Assembly (NCBI GenBank): GCA_903839965.1
Contig: CAIMEK010000897.1
Coordinates: 1-20,556 of the forward strand
Source of the DNA: an uncultured Acetobacteraceae bacterium
Lineage (GTDB): Bacteria; Pseudomonadota; Alphaproteobacteria; Acetobacterales; Acetobacteraceae
Reading direction: 5' to 3'
Length of the DNA stretch: 20,556 bases
The notes below the pieces were generated by a model. It ran no database searches, had not been told where the DNA came from, and saw only the letters and a list, made by a program, of their open reading frames with translations. Shown here one piece after another: positions 1-8,820 of this stretch. The translations under genes were made by a program, and so were the position numbers. Within the stretch, counting starts at the first letter, position 1. Every line of letters begins with the position of its first letter.

Positions 1-1
1 C

Positions 2-313
2 TTGATCGACGGCTGCTCGCGCTTCGGTGGTTTCCTGCGGGTGGCGGTGCCGTTGACCCGGCCGGGGATTGTCGTGTCGGGCATTTTGGCGTTCATTTTC
101 TCGTGGAACAACTTCATCTTTGCCGTGGTGCTGGCCGGGCCGCGGCTGCAGACATTGCCTGTGGCCGTGTTCAGCATGATGAGCTTCGAGCAGACGAACT
201 GGGGGCCGCTGGCGGCGGCCGCGCTGCTCATTACGGCGCCGGTGCTGCTGCTGACGCTGACCGTGCAGAAGGAGATCGTCGCCGGACTGGCCGCGGGCGG
301 GATGAAAGGGTAA
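2..313 (+). CDS. ABC transporter permease, sugar type (MalG-like), 3' end only
   Basis: This is the C-terminal 103 residues of an inner-membrane permease of a binding-protein-dependent ABC importer; the 5' part lies outside the window. The first visible residues (IDGCSRFGGFLRVAVPLTRP) match the cytoplasmic EAA loop that docks on the ATPase. Hydrophobic segments follow, with the motif SWNNFIFAVVL and a late LLITAPVLLLTLTVQKEIVAGL typical of the last helices of MalG-type carbohydrate permeases. The ending GLAAGGMKG is the usual one for this family (G-x-GAVKG). The true start cannot be seen; the frame is open from the left edge and stops with TAA. The substrate cannot be read from this fragment, but sugars or polyols are the usual cargo. 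The next gene is 446 bp away, so this is probably the last gene of its operon or close to it. Confidence 0.88.
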   Translation: MIDGCSRFGGFLRVAVPLTRPGIVVSGILAFIFSWNNFIFAVVLAGPRLQTLPVAVFSMMSFEQTNWGPLAAAALLITAPVLLLTLTVQKEIVAGLAAGGMKG

Positions 314-759
314 GGGCCACGCTGTGGGCTCGCAATGTGGCGCAGGGCCGTGCGGTGGGCACGGGCGGAAGCGGGTTGACGTGCGGGGCAGCGCCGGGAG
401 CGGCCAGGACGGCAGCCCGGATGAGCGGGCAGCGGGCGAGATGCGCGCGGACCAGGCGCGGCCTGGCGAGCATGGCGGGCGTCCGATCGGTCTGCCAACT
501 TCTCCGCAACGGATACTCCCGGACCCGCCATGGTTGGCCTGATTGGGCGGGAAGGGGTGGACGTTGGTGAAAATTACAGGCATGCACGGCGGGAAAGCGA
601 AGCGCCCCGCGCGGGCTGATCCCAGGGGCCTGCTCACGCATGGGCTTGCGCTGGTGGGTGACGTTTCACTTACCCACCCTTGTGCTTATGCGTGCTGGGC
701 TTGCTGAGCCACAACCCAGGGATAGCCTGACTGCTTCCATAAGCGGCGAGGAGTCACTC
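314..759. other. 446-bp interval without a recognisable gene
   Basis: All reading frames here are short or low in complexity (Arg/Gly/Ala-rich), as expected for G+C-rich non-coding DNA, and none resembles a known family. The only structure seen is an inverted repeat near the right side (653-678), listed separately. The interval presumably holds the 3' end of the sugar ABC operon and the promoter of the VIT gene. I could not identify a clear -35/-10 pair. Confidence 0.6.
653..678. promoter_or_regulatory. Inverted repeat upstream of the VIT transporter gene
   Basis: Perfect 7-bp arms GGTGGGT (653-659) and ACCCACC (672-678) flank a 12-nt spacer that contains the nested GTGA-CGTT-TCAC. It lies 82 bp before the VIT start codon. 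It could be an operator or a 5' leader hairpin. The neighbouring metal transporter makes a metal-responsive regulator site an attractive guess, but it does not match a Fur, MntR or manganese-riboswitch consensus that I recognise. Confidence 0.3.
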
Positions 760-1455
760 ATGCCCGTCCGTGAGATCGAACGACACCGCGCGGGACGCGC
801 CGGATGGCTGCGCGCGGCGGTGCTGGGTGCGAATGACGGCATCCTGTCGACCGCGAGTCTGGTGCTGGGTGTAGCCGCCGCGAACGGCAGCCGCAGCAGC
901 GTGTTGACCGCCGGGATCGCCGGCCTTGTCGCCGGCGCCATGGCCATGGCAGCGGGCGAATACGTGTCTGTGCATTCGCAGAAAGACACGGAAGAAGCTG
1001 ACCTCGCGCTCGAACGCCAGGAGCTTCGAACGGACGACAGCGGCGAGCGTAAGGAGCTGGCGGCCATCTACGTTGGCCGGGGCCTCGATCTGACGCTCGC
1101 AAAGCAGGTCGCCGACCAACTCATGGCCCACGATGCCCTCGCCGCGCATGCCCACGACGAACTCGGCATCTCGGCAACCTTGAAAGCCCGTCCGATCCAG
1201 GCCGCGCTGGCATCGGCCGCGAGTTTCACATTTGGGGCAGGCATGCCGCTGATCGTGACCACCTTGACCCCCCCAGCGAGTCTCTTGATTGTCGTCCCGG
1301 TGACAACGCTGCTGGTGCTGGCATGCTTGGGGGCCCTGGCGGCGCGAACGGGCGGCGCGCGGATGGTGCCTGGCGCCATACGGGTCACCTTCTGGGGTGC
1401 GCTGGCGATGGGCGTCACGGCGGGCGTTGGCGCCTTGTTTGGCACGGTCGTATGA
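760..1455 (+). CDS. VIT/CCC1-family Fe2+/Mn2+ transporter
   Basis: This predicted inner-membrane protein of 231 residues belongs to the VIT1/CCC1 family, whose members move ferrous iron or manganese out of the cytosol. The N-terminus has the family signature GANDGILSTASLVLGV, followed by a second helix and the typical loop GAMAMAAGEYVSVHSQ with acidic residues (DTEEADLALERQEL), the region involved in metal binding in this family. Three more hydrophobic segments follow, giving about five helices. ATG 760 was chosen because GGCGAGGAG sits 7 nt upstream and homology begins right after it. The frame is open 40 codons further upstream but that part has no family similarity. The length fits stand-alone bacterial VIT proteins; there is no N-terminal ferritin-like (MbfA) domain. 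It stands alone, with large gaps on both sides. Confidence 0.9.
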   Translation: MPVREIERHRAGRAGWLRAAVLGANDGILSTASLVLGVAAANGSRSSVLTAGIAGLVAGAMAMAAGEYVSVHSQKDTEEADLALERQELRTDDSGERKELAAIYVGRGLDLTLAKQVADQLMAHDALAAHAHDELGISATLKARPIQAALASAASFTFGAGMPLIVTTLTPPASLLIVVPVTTLLVLACLGALAARTGGARMVPGAIRVTFWGALAMGVTAGVGALFGTVV

Positions 1456-1610
1456 GCCGAGATTTCGCCGATCGCCGACGGTTTCGCTCGACCACAGAGG
1501 ACTGCGCGCTTTGCCCGAGCCTGGTGACAACGATTTTGCCGATCGGAACCCCGCCGACACCGCTGCCGCGGCGCAGGCAGCAGTGCAAAACTCAAGCAGA
1601 CCGGGTGAAA

Positions 1611-1712
1611 ACACGCCTGCCCCGCCCGGCAAACATAACTGTCGCCGGCCGCGTCGTAGCTGAACTCATCCTTGCGGAACAAACCCGCCTTGACCGAGGG
1701 ACCGCGTTGCGG
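1611..1712 (-). pseudogene. IS1182-type transposase remnant
   Basis: Read on the minus strand, this stretch encodes PQRGPSVKAGLFRKDEFSY followed by DAAGDSYVCRAGQ. It resembles the segment of IS1182-family DDE transposases with the pattern (V)P-(K/R)P-x-x-G-x-x-x-x-x-GLF-x-K-x-x-F-x-Y-D-x-x-x-D-x-Y-x-CPAG. Homology is lost on both sides in all frames, the usual Pro after Cys is Arg, and no start, catalytic residues or terminal repeats are visible, so it is a fossil. It shows that an insertion sequence once sat between the VIT gene and the ABC operon. The identification rests on about 32 residues recalled from the family pattern. Confidence 0.5.
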
Positions 1713-1876
1713 ACCTCCATGCCTGCACTTTCCGGATCGCCGCCCTGAGCCGTTCCTGAGGATCATCGACCGAAATCCGCGCTGATGGCGTGAGCGCCGT
1801 CATTGAACCAGGGCGATGGCGGCGTTTCGATCGCCAAGATCGTCGCGGTCGGCAGCATAATCGTTGCAGCCCTGTC

Positions 1877-1900
1877 CCGCAGCGGTTACGTTCGCTGCGG
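1877..1900. promoter_or_regulatory. Inverted repeat (8-bp arms) upstream of ABC operon
   Basis: CCGCAGCG (1877-1884) and CGCTGCGG (1893-1900) are perfect reverse complements separated by GTTACGTT. The element is 84 bp before the start codon of the binding-protein gene. The dyad with an 8-nt spacer is compatible with a binding site for a dimeric regulator. No regulator gene is present in the window to pair with it. It could also be a remnant of the insertion sequence nearby. Confidence 0.35.
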
Positions 1901-1984
1901 CCGGGAAAATGGCTTGATGCGGTTTGGAGCGAGCGACGCAACCTGCAGTCATTCTGAAGTATCACTGCAAAAGAGGGAGGTTCC

Positions 1985-3094
1985 ATGCAAACGACCTTCG
2001 GGATCCTCGGAAGGGGAATGTTTCACGCGATGCGGTGCAGAATACCGAATGCTGCGGTCTTGGCGTTCGCCGTCACCTTGACAGCCGTTGCACCTGCGTT
2101 GGGGCCGTCGACCGCCGCGCAGGCAGCCGACTTCAAGGCGCTTGAAGAGGCGGCCCGCAAGGAAGGGCCGATGACGTGGTACGTCAGCCTCTACAGCCAG
2201 GCCATCGCGGAGCAGGCGGCCGTTGCCTTCACGCAAAAATATCCCGGGCTGAAAATCATCCCCGTCCGCAGTACCACGGGGGGCTCGTTTCAGCGTCTCA
2301 TGCAGGATCTGAAGGCCAATGTCGCACTGGCAGGCGTGTTTTCGACCACCGGGCAGGGCGGGCAATACCAGATTCTGCAACAAGATGGACGCCTGGCCGC
2401 GTATACGCCCCAGAACGGCGAAAGCCTCATGGCCAATGTGCGGTCGGCGATCAAGCCCGGCTACGTCTACCCAATGGGCGCGGGCCTGCTGGCAATGGCC
2501 TACAACACCTCCAAGGTGAAGGAGCAGGATGCGCCGAAGTCCTGGATGGACCTGGCCGATCCAAAGTGGAAGGGGAAACTGGCCCTTGGCCACCCTGCCT
2601 TCAGCGGCTTCGATGCCTCCTGGTGCGTGTCCATGGAGAAGCGGTACGGCTGGAAGTACTTCGAGGATCTTGCGAAGAACCAGCCGCTGGTGCAGCGGTC
2701 GACGTTCGACACGCTGACCGCGCTGAACTCGGGCGAGCGGGTCGTCTCCACCCTTCCGGATGCCTTTGCCATCGACGCCGTGGCAAAGGGGAATCCGATC
2801 GCGGTTGTCTATCCGACGGACGGCTCGGAGATGATCCTGGGTTACACGGCGATCCTCAAGAACGCGCCGCAACCCAACATGGCGCGCCTCTTCACCGAGT
2901 TCCTCCTGGACGTCGAGCACGCGAAGGTCATGGCGGACAACGGCTACATCTCGTTGCGGCCCGAGGTGGTCACCGCCCTGCAGGGGGGCAAGCGGGCCGA
3001 CCAGATCGCCCTCTTGCCCGTCAATTCCATGGAAGACACCGAAAAGGCACTTCCTGGCATTGTCGAGAAGTGGCGTGACCTTTTTGGCCAATAG
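1985..3094 (+). CDS. ABC transporter extracellular solute-binding protein (FbpA/AfuA-like fold)
   Basis: This 369-residue periplasmic binding protein delivers the substrate to the permease and ATPase encoded next. ATG 1985 follows GAGGGAGG by 4 nt. The signal peptide has a long n-region, then a hydrophobic core (AAVLAFAVTLTAVAPAL) and a probable cleavage after AQA, near residue 47; internal Met12 or Met16 are other possible starts. The mature part begins ADFKALEEAARKEGPMTWYVS, followed by AVAFTQKYPGLKIIPVR, a layout typical of the ferric/organic-acid branch of binding proteins. It also has the hinge-region pattern GAGLLAMAYNTSKV and PKSWMDLADPKWKGKLALG. It lacks the adjacent Tyr-Tyr pair that binds iron in FbpA, so an organic ligand is more likely. 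A strong hairpin follows the gene, which would favour higher expression of this subunit than of the permease. Confidence 0.88.
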   Translation: MQTTFGILGRGMFHAMRCRIPNAAVLAFAVTLTAVAPALGPSTAAQAADFKALEEAARKEGPMTWYVSLYSQAIAEQAAVAFTQKYPGLKIIPVRSTTGGSFQRLMQDLKANVALAGVFSTTGQGGQYQILQQDGRLAAYTPQNGESLMANVRSAIKPGYVYPMGAGLLAMAYNTSKVKEQDAPKSWMDLADPKWKGKLALGHPAFSGFDASWCVSMEKRYGWKYFEDLAKNQPLVQRSTFDTLTALNSGERVVSTLPDAFAIDAVAKGNPIAVVYPTDGSEMILGYTAILKNAPQPNMARLFTEFLLDVEHAKVMADNGYISLRPEVVTALQGGKRADQIALLPVNSMEDTEKALPGIVEKWRDLFGQ

Positions 3095-3120
3095 CACTCG
3101 CGGGGAAAGCATCTTCTTCC

Positions 3121-3164
3121 CTCCCGCCGCGACTGCGCCAAGCCGGCGCTTGTCGCGGCGGGAG
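3121..3164 (+). promoter_or_regulatory. Long intercistronic hairpin between binding-protein and permease genes
   Basis: Arms CTCCCGCCGCGAC (3121-3133) and GTCGCGGCGGGAG (3152-3164) pair perfectly over 13 bp, and the inside adds a further GCGCC/GGCGC stem (3135-3139 with 3145-3149) around AAGCC. There is no T-run after it, so it is not a classical intrinsic terminator. Its position after a binding-protein gene and before the membrane-subunit genes fits the known malE-malF type of element, which stabilises the upstream mRNA or attenuates read-through. Confidence 0.7.
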
Positions 3165-3231
3165 CAGAAAATGAACGGCTCGTCGTCGGCACGGCGGGCC
3201 ATGACGTGCAGGCCGACGGCAACGGCCCGAG

Positions 3232-4961
3232 ATGTCAGCGTTGCGTGCCATTCCATTTCCTGAAGTCACCCTGAAGCGTCCGTCGCAGCTGTGGAACCCT
3301 GCAAGGCTGGTGTGGGTTGCTGTTGGGCTGGCCTTGATCCTGCTGGTCGGGAATCCGCTGCTGCGGCTGATCCTGATCAGCTTCCAGCAGCCTTCCGGCG
3401 CCTTCACGTTCGACAACTACACCGAGATCGTGAGCCGGTGGCGCTACCTGGTCGGGTACCGCAATTCGCTGGTCCTGGGCTTCAGCGTCGCCTGCCTTTG
3501 CCTGCTGTTCGGACTTCCCATGGCGTGGGGCGTCTCACGCACCAATATGCCCGGCAAGAATCTGATCCAGGTTCTCGTCCTTGCCACTTTCGTAACCCCG
3601 CCGTTCCTGGGCGCCACGAGCTGGATTTTGTTGGCCGGGCCCAACGCCGGCTGGCTCAATCGCGCCTACATGGCGATTTTCGGAACCGAAACGGGGCTGC
3701 TGAACATCTACAGCTTTCCGGGCCTGGTGTTCGTCATCGCCATCTACTCATTCCCGTACACCTTCGTCTTCACGAAGGCCGCCCTCGACCTGGTGTCGAG
3801 CGAGATGGAGGACGCCGCGAACTGCCTGGGGGCGGGGCGGGCCAAGGCGACGTTCGCGATTACCTTGCCCTTGATCCGGCCGGCGCTGCTCGCTGCATGG
3901 ATCATCACCTTCCTCGAGGCCGTCGCCATCATCAGCTCGTCGATCATGATCGCCCTTCCCGCGAACATTAACCTGGTTTCACTGCAGCTATGGCAGTTTT
4001 TCGGCTATCCGCTGCGCGTGGAGACGGCGGCGGCGTACGCGATGCCCCTCCTGCTGGTGACCCTCGGATTGTTCCTGCTGCAGCGGCGCATTTTGGGGGC
4101 GAAAGGATACGTCGCGCTGACCGGAAAAGGTGGGGAGCGGCGCCTCATCAATCTCGGCGCGTGGCGCTGGTTGCTGCTCGCCTACGCGGGGCTTGTCCTG
4201 ACGTGCTCTCTGGTGCTTCCGTATGTCGTGCTGCTGCAGGCCGCCTTTGCCAGGGCGTGGGCGCAAGGCCTCAGCTGGAACAACCTGACCTTTGCCAACT
4301 TCTACTTCCTGCTCTTCCAGCACAGCACGGCCAAGCACGCCATCCTCAACACCATCGTGTACTCCTCCGCGGCCGCGACGCTGGCGCTCGGCCTGGCGAT
4401 CTGCATTGCCTATATCGTCAGTCGGCATCTCGTTCCGTTCGGCAACGTCCTGAGCGCGTTTGCTTTCGCGCCTTTCGTCATCCCGGGGATGGTTCTGGCC
4501 ATCGGGTTCTACGCCTCCTATGCGTCGCCGCCGTTGGCACTTGCGGGGACCGCGACGATCCTCGTGCTCGCGTTCGTCACACGCTTCCTGCCGATTGCCT
4601 ACTCCAACGCGTCGGCCGCGATCCGCGGCATCAACCCCGAGATGGAAGAAGCGGTGTTGATCCTGGGCGGCAGCCGGTTGCTTGCGATCCGGCGCGTCGT
4701 GGCCCCGTTGCTGAAGCGCAGCCTGCTTGGGGCGTGGCTGCTGGTTTTCATCCCCGCCTCCAGGGAGGTGAGTTCCGCATTGTTTCTGTACGGGCCGAAC
4801 ACCCGCACCATGTCTGTCCTGTTCTTTGACCTGACCGAGGGAGGCAACTTCGAGCAGCTGGCGGCCCTGGGCGTGATCCTGCTGTGCACCACGCTCGTCT
4901 TTGTCGGGGTCGGCTTGAAGTGCCTCGGGCGGGACTTCATGCTGAGAAAGGGGGGCTCCGA

Positions 4962-4965
<4 letters not shown>
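3232..4965 (+). CDS. ABC transporter permease, fused double-domain (FbpB/ThiP type)
   Basis: This 577-residue inner-membrane protein forms the whole translocation channel of the importer in one chain. It has two homologous permease halves of about six helices each. Both carry the EAA loop that contacts the ATPase: EMEDAANCLGAGRAKATFAI starting near residue 191 and EMEEAVLILGGSRLLAIRRV near residue 470. Fused double permeases are usual for ferric iron, thiamine and 2-aminoethylphosphonate-type importers. ATG 3232 has only a poor ribosome binding site. The N-terminal 25 residues before the first helix are polar and poorly constrained, so the start could be slightly further in. The gene is separated from the binding-protein gene by 137 bp holding a hairpin. 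It overlaps the ATPase gene by four bases (ATGA), a sign of translational coupling. Confidence 0.9.
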
Positions 4966-6035
<1,070 letters not shown>

Positions 6036-6055
6036 CATACCCTTCGGAGGCACCA

Positions 6056-7429
6056 ATGGATAAGACCCTGAAATATCTGACCGATTATGCTGCGTCGCTG
6101 ACATACGACCAGTTCGCCCCTGACGTGATACATCAGGTAAGGCGGCGGGTCATCGACGCACTCGGCTGCGCGATGGGATGTTATACTGAGGAAATCCCCA
6201 AATTGGTGCGCGCGCATGCCATGGAAGTCACGGCCAAATCGGGCGCGACGATCCTTGGAACGAAGCATCGAACCGCGACGGAATTGGCGGCTTTCGCCAA
6301 CGGGGTGATGGTGCGCTATCTCGACTTCAATGATTCCGGGACAAGCAAGGAGGTGGGTGGCCATCCGAGCGTAAATATCCCGGCCATCCTGGCGGCGGCG
6401 GAATATGCAGGCGCCAGTGCTGAATCATTCATCTGCGCCGTTGTTCTCGCGTACGAAATTCATGGCCGCATGGCGGATGTTCTGGGTCTTTGGAGGAGAG
6501 GCTGGGACCATGCGAGCTACATGACGCTTGCGTCTGCCGCGGGTGCGGCCAAGGTGCTTGGACTGAGCCACGCCCAGATCGCGGATGCCCTGTCGCTCGC
6601 TGCAACAACGGGTTTCTACCTCGGGCAGACCAGGACGGGCAGGGTTTCCAAGTGGAAAGGCTGCGCCGAGGGCAATGGCGGGCGGAATGGCGTGTTCGCC
6701 GCGTTGATGGCCAAACGCGGGATGACCGGGCCGGAAGCGGCGTTCGAGGGCGCCAAAGGGTTGTTCAAGGTGGCGTCCAGCCCGGTGGAGATGCCGGTAT
6801 TCGGCGGCAAGGACGAAGTGTTCAAGATCCAAATAGCCCAGCATAAGTACTTCCCGTCGGACCATGAGACGCAATGTGCCGCTCATCCGGCTATCGAGTT
6901 GGGCAAGATTCTGGCGAACCGGTTGGATGAAATCGAGAAGATTGTTGTCGACACCTATCATCTGACGATGGAGGTGGCGGCCGACAGTCCGGAAAAATGG
7001 GATCCGCAGAACCGGGAGACGGCCGACCACAGCCTGCCGTATATCCTGGCCCTGTGCCTCACCCAGGGCGGTTACTGGCTGGACGATTTCGAAGACGAGA
7101 AAATCAGGAACCCGAAGCTGCGGCCTCTCATGAAGAAGGTCCAGGTGCGCGAAACCGAGGAATGCAACAGCAAATTCCCGGATTGCAATAGTTTCCGCAT
7201 CGAAGTGACCATGAACAATGGCGAGAAGATCATGCGGGGAATCGATCATGCGAAAGGGGATCCCCAGAATCCCATGACCGACGAGGAAATCGAGACCAAA
7301 TTCAGAAAACTTGCCGCGCCGGTCATGAGCAAGGGGAAAATGGACCGGGCCCTCGATCGGCTGTGGCATCTCGAAGATATGCGCGACATGAGTGAAGTGT
7401 TCGGTCTGTTCGAGTTGGAGGAGGGTTAG
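6056..7429 (+). CDS. MmgE/PrpD family protein
   Basis: This 457-residue soluble protein belongs to the MmgE/PrpD family, which includes 2-methylcitrate dehydratase, cis-aconitate decarboxylase and iminodisuccinate epimerase. Family features are the N-terminal helical part (DVIHQVRRRVIDALGCAMGC), the conserved block EVGGHPSVNIPAILAAAEYA with GGHPSVN at 101-107, and a region matching the family core (YLGQTRTGRVSKWKGCAEG). ATG 6056 follows CGGAGG by 5 nt. The gene lies 20 bp after the importer ATPase and 3 bp before a VOC gene, so it probably acts on the imported compound, most likely a di- or tricarboxylic acid that is dehydrated, isomerised or decarboxylated. There is no prpB or prpC neighbour, so a standard methylcitrate cycle role is unlikely. 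The exact substrate is unknown. Confidence 0.88.
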   Translation: MDKTLKYLTDYAASLTYDQFAPDVIHQVRRRVIDALGCAMGCYTEEIPKLVRAHAMEVTAKSGATILGTKHRTATELAAFANGVMVRYLDFNDSGTSKEVGGHPSVNIPAILAAAEYAGASAESFICAVVLAYEIHGRMADVLGLWRRGWDHASYMTLASAAGAAKVLGLSHAQIADALSLAATTGFYLGQTRTGRVSKWKGCAEGNGGRNGVFAALMAKRGMTGPEAAFEGAKGLFKVASSPVEMPVFGGKDEVFKIQIAQHKYFPSDHETQCAAHPAIELGKILANRLDEIEKIVVDTYHLTMEVAADSPEKWDPQNRETADHSLPYILALCLTQGGYWLDDFEDEKIRNPKLRPLMKKVQVRETEECNSKFPDCNSFRIEVTMNNGEKIMRGIDHAKGDPQNPMTDEEIETKFRKLAAPVMSKGKMDRALDRLWHLEDMRDMSEVFGLFELEEG

Positions 7430-7432
7430 GCT

Positions 7433-7801
7433 ATGGCGTGGACTCAGGATCACGTGCATCTGCGATGCAATGACTTTGAAGCGGCGTTGCGGTTCTTTGC
7501 CGAAAACCTGGACGCAAAAGAGGAAGGCCGCGTTGTGGCCGGCGAACGGATCACGGTGACAATTCGGATGGGCGGAACGGTGTACAAGGTTTCCCCGAAG
7601 AAGGGGGGCGCACAAACGCCGCATCATGAAATCTACCACCTGGGGTTCGAAACGGACGATCTGCTGGGAGAGGTGAAAAAGATGAAGGCTCGTGGGGTGA
7701 AGGTTACCCAGGAGCCCGTGCAAAACCCGTCCCAACGCCCGTATGCTTTCGTCGAGGGACCGGACGGCATTTCCATCGAGCTGATCCAACGCGCGACGTG
7801 A
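7433..7801 (+). CDS. VOC-superfamily small protein (glyoxalase/dioxygenase fold)
   Basis: This 122-residue cytoplasmic protein has the vicinal-oxygen-chelate fold in a single module pair. Likely metal ligands are His7 or His9 in the first strand (QDHVHLRC), His69 (IYHLGFETDD) and Glu116 (GISIELIQ), in the order expected for VOC enzymes. PYAFVEGPDGISIEL is the typical C-terminal strand. The ATG follows the overlapping GGAGGAGG of the preceding gene's end and lies 3 nt after its stop, so the two are surely co-translated. Proteins of this size can be lyases, epimerases, ring-cleaving enzymes or resistance proteins. Next to MmgE/PrpD, an epimerase or lyase step on a carboxylic acid is the most reasonable guess. 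A strong hairpin begins 8 nt after its stop codon. Confidence 0.8.
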   Translation: MAWTQDHVHLRCNDFEAALRFFAENLDAKEEGRVVAGERITVTIRMGGTVYKVSPKKGGAQTPHHEIYHLGFETDDLLGEVKKMKARGVKVTQEPVQNPSQRPYAFVEGPDGISIELIQRAT

Positions 7802-7809
7802 TCGGCCTG

Positions 7810-7832
7810 CGGCGCGGCGACTCGCCGCGCCG
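7810..7832 (+). promoter_or_regulatory. G+C-rich hairpin after the VOC gene
   Basis: CGGCGCGGCGA (7810-7820) and TCGCCGCGCCG (7822-7832) are perfect 11-bp reverse complements around a single C. As RNA it would close to a stem of about 9 bp with a short loop, and flanking GGCC on both sides can extend it with a small bulge. It lacks a following T-run. Its place in the gap between two plus-strand genes suggests partial termination or mRNA processing. Confidence 0.6.
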
Positions 7833-7886
7833 GCCTGGGCGTGCGGTCGGGAGTTGCGTTTACCACCTGAGGAAAAGGGGCCAGGT

Positions 7887-8615
7887 ATGGCTGACATCAC
7901 GGCGGCGGTTCGCGCCGATCTTGCTCCGGCCGGGAAGCTCCGCGCCGGGATCAACTACGGGAATTTCATCCTTGCCACGAAGGACCGGACGACGGGCAAA
8001 TCATCCGGGGTGGCGATCGACCTGCTGCACGACCTTGCCCGGCGGCTTGGCGTGGCCCCCGAGATCGTCGCCTACGACAGCGTTGCCGTCATGGGCGATG
8101 CGGCGCCGGAAAATGTCTGGGACATCGCCTTTCTCGGCTCCGATCCGCTGCGCGAAAGGCTCATGAGCTTTACCCCGGCCTACCTCGAGATCGACGCAAC
8201 CTACCTTGTGTCCGGCGCCTCGTCGCTTCGCGCCGCGGCAGAGGTCGATCGCGAGAAGGTTCGCATCGCGGCGCCGGCCCGCGCCAATTTCGAGCTTTTT
8301 TTGAGCCGCAACCTGAAGCACGCCGAACTGGTGTCGGCGCCGGGGAGCGAGGCGGCGTTCGACCTGCTCGCGAGCGGCAAGGTGGACGCGCTGGCGGGCC
8401 TGACGCAGGGCCTGCTCGACCAGGTCGGGAAGCTGCCGGGATCCCGCGTCCTGGACGGGCGCTTCATGGGTGTTCAGCAATCCATCGCGGTTCCGAAGGG
8501 CCGTGATGCCGGCCTCGCCTATCTTTGTCGCGTCGTCGAGGAGGCAAAGGCATCCGGCCTCGTCGCCCGCGCGATCGAGCGGATAGGAGTCAGGGGCGTC
8601 TCCGTCGCACCGTAA
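7887..8615 (+). CDS. Family-3 solute-binding-domain protein without signal peptide
   Basis: This 242-residue protein has the fold of family-3 periplasmic binding proteins (SBP_bac_3). The features are LRAGINYGNFILATKD near the N-terminus, SSGVAIDLLHDLARRLGV, DIAFLGSDPLRERLMSFTPA in the middle and GSEAAFDLLASGKVDALAGL in the second lobe. ATG 7887 has AGGAAAAGG 8-16 nt upstream; the frame opens 11 codons earlier but no hydrophobic leader appears in either version. The protein therefore seems cytoplasmic, which is unusual because the family normally works in the periplasm. It may be an enzyme on this scaffold (cyclohexadienyl dehydratase is a known catalytic member) or a cytosolic ligand sensor. 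No cognate permease is nearby. It is flanked by hairpins on both sides. Confidence 0.75.
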   Translation: MADITAAVRADLAPAGKLRAGINYGNFILATKDRTTGKSSGVAIDLLHDLARRLGVAPEIVAYDSVAVMGDAAPENVWDIAFLGSDPLRERLMSFTPAYLEIDATYLVSGASSLRAAAEVDREKVRIAAPARANFELFLSRNLKHAELVSAPGSEAAFDLLASGKVDALAGLTQGLLDQVGKLPGSRVLDGRFMGVQQSIAVPKGRDAGLAYLCRVVEEAKASGLVARAIERIGVRGVSVAP

Positions 8616-8643
8616 CCGCTGCGGCCGTGGCACCACCGAATTT

Positions 8644-8676
8644 CGCGCGCGTGCAAGGATGGTCGCCACGCGCGCG
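8644..8676 (+). terminator. Hairpin between SBP-domain gene and SDR gene, possible weak terminator
   Basis: Ten-bp perfect arms CGCGCGCGTG (8644-8653) and CACGCGCGCG (8667-8676) enclose a 13-nt loop and are followed by ACTTTG. The start is 28 bp after the stop codon at 8615. The short T-run makes strong intrinsic termination doubtful, but partial attenuation before the SDR gene is plausible. A stretch in the same frame as the preceding gene runs on after its stop, through this hairpin, to a stop at 8802-8804. Confidence 0.5.
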
Positions 8677-8820
8677 ACTTTGCCGGGTGCTCCGGCCGCC
8701 TCGAACCGGTCGCTCTGCCCGGCGAGCACACGCTGGTTGCCATGCTGGCGAACGCATTCCAGATTGCCCTGCCCGCAGGCTCACCCACCGGGCTCGCTGA
8801 ATGATGGAGAGGCAACGGAA

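Larger units (their letters stand above)
1456..1984. other. 529-bp non-coding interval between VIT gene and ABC operon
   Basis: No intact gene is visible. The interval holds a short decayed transposase piece on the minus strand (1611-1712) and an inverted repeat (1877-1900), both listed separately. The last 80 bp must contain the promoter and leader of the downstream ABC operon, ending in the strong ribosome binding site GAGGGAGG at 1973-1980. I see no convincing sigma-70 promoter pair. Confidence 0.55.

Noticed and set aside
640..760. Manganese (yybP-ykoY) riboswitch upstream of the VIT gene
   Set aside because: The conserved GGGGAGUAG and the paired loop sequence of that riboswitch are not found; only simple hairpins are present.
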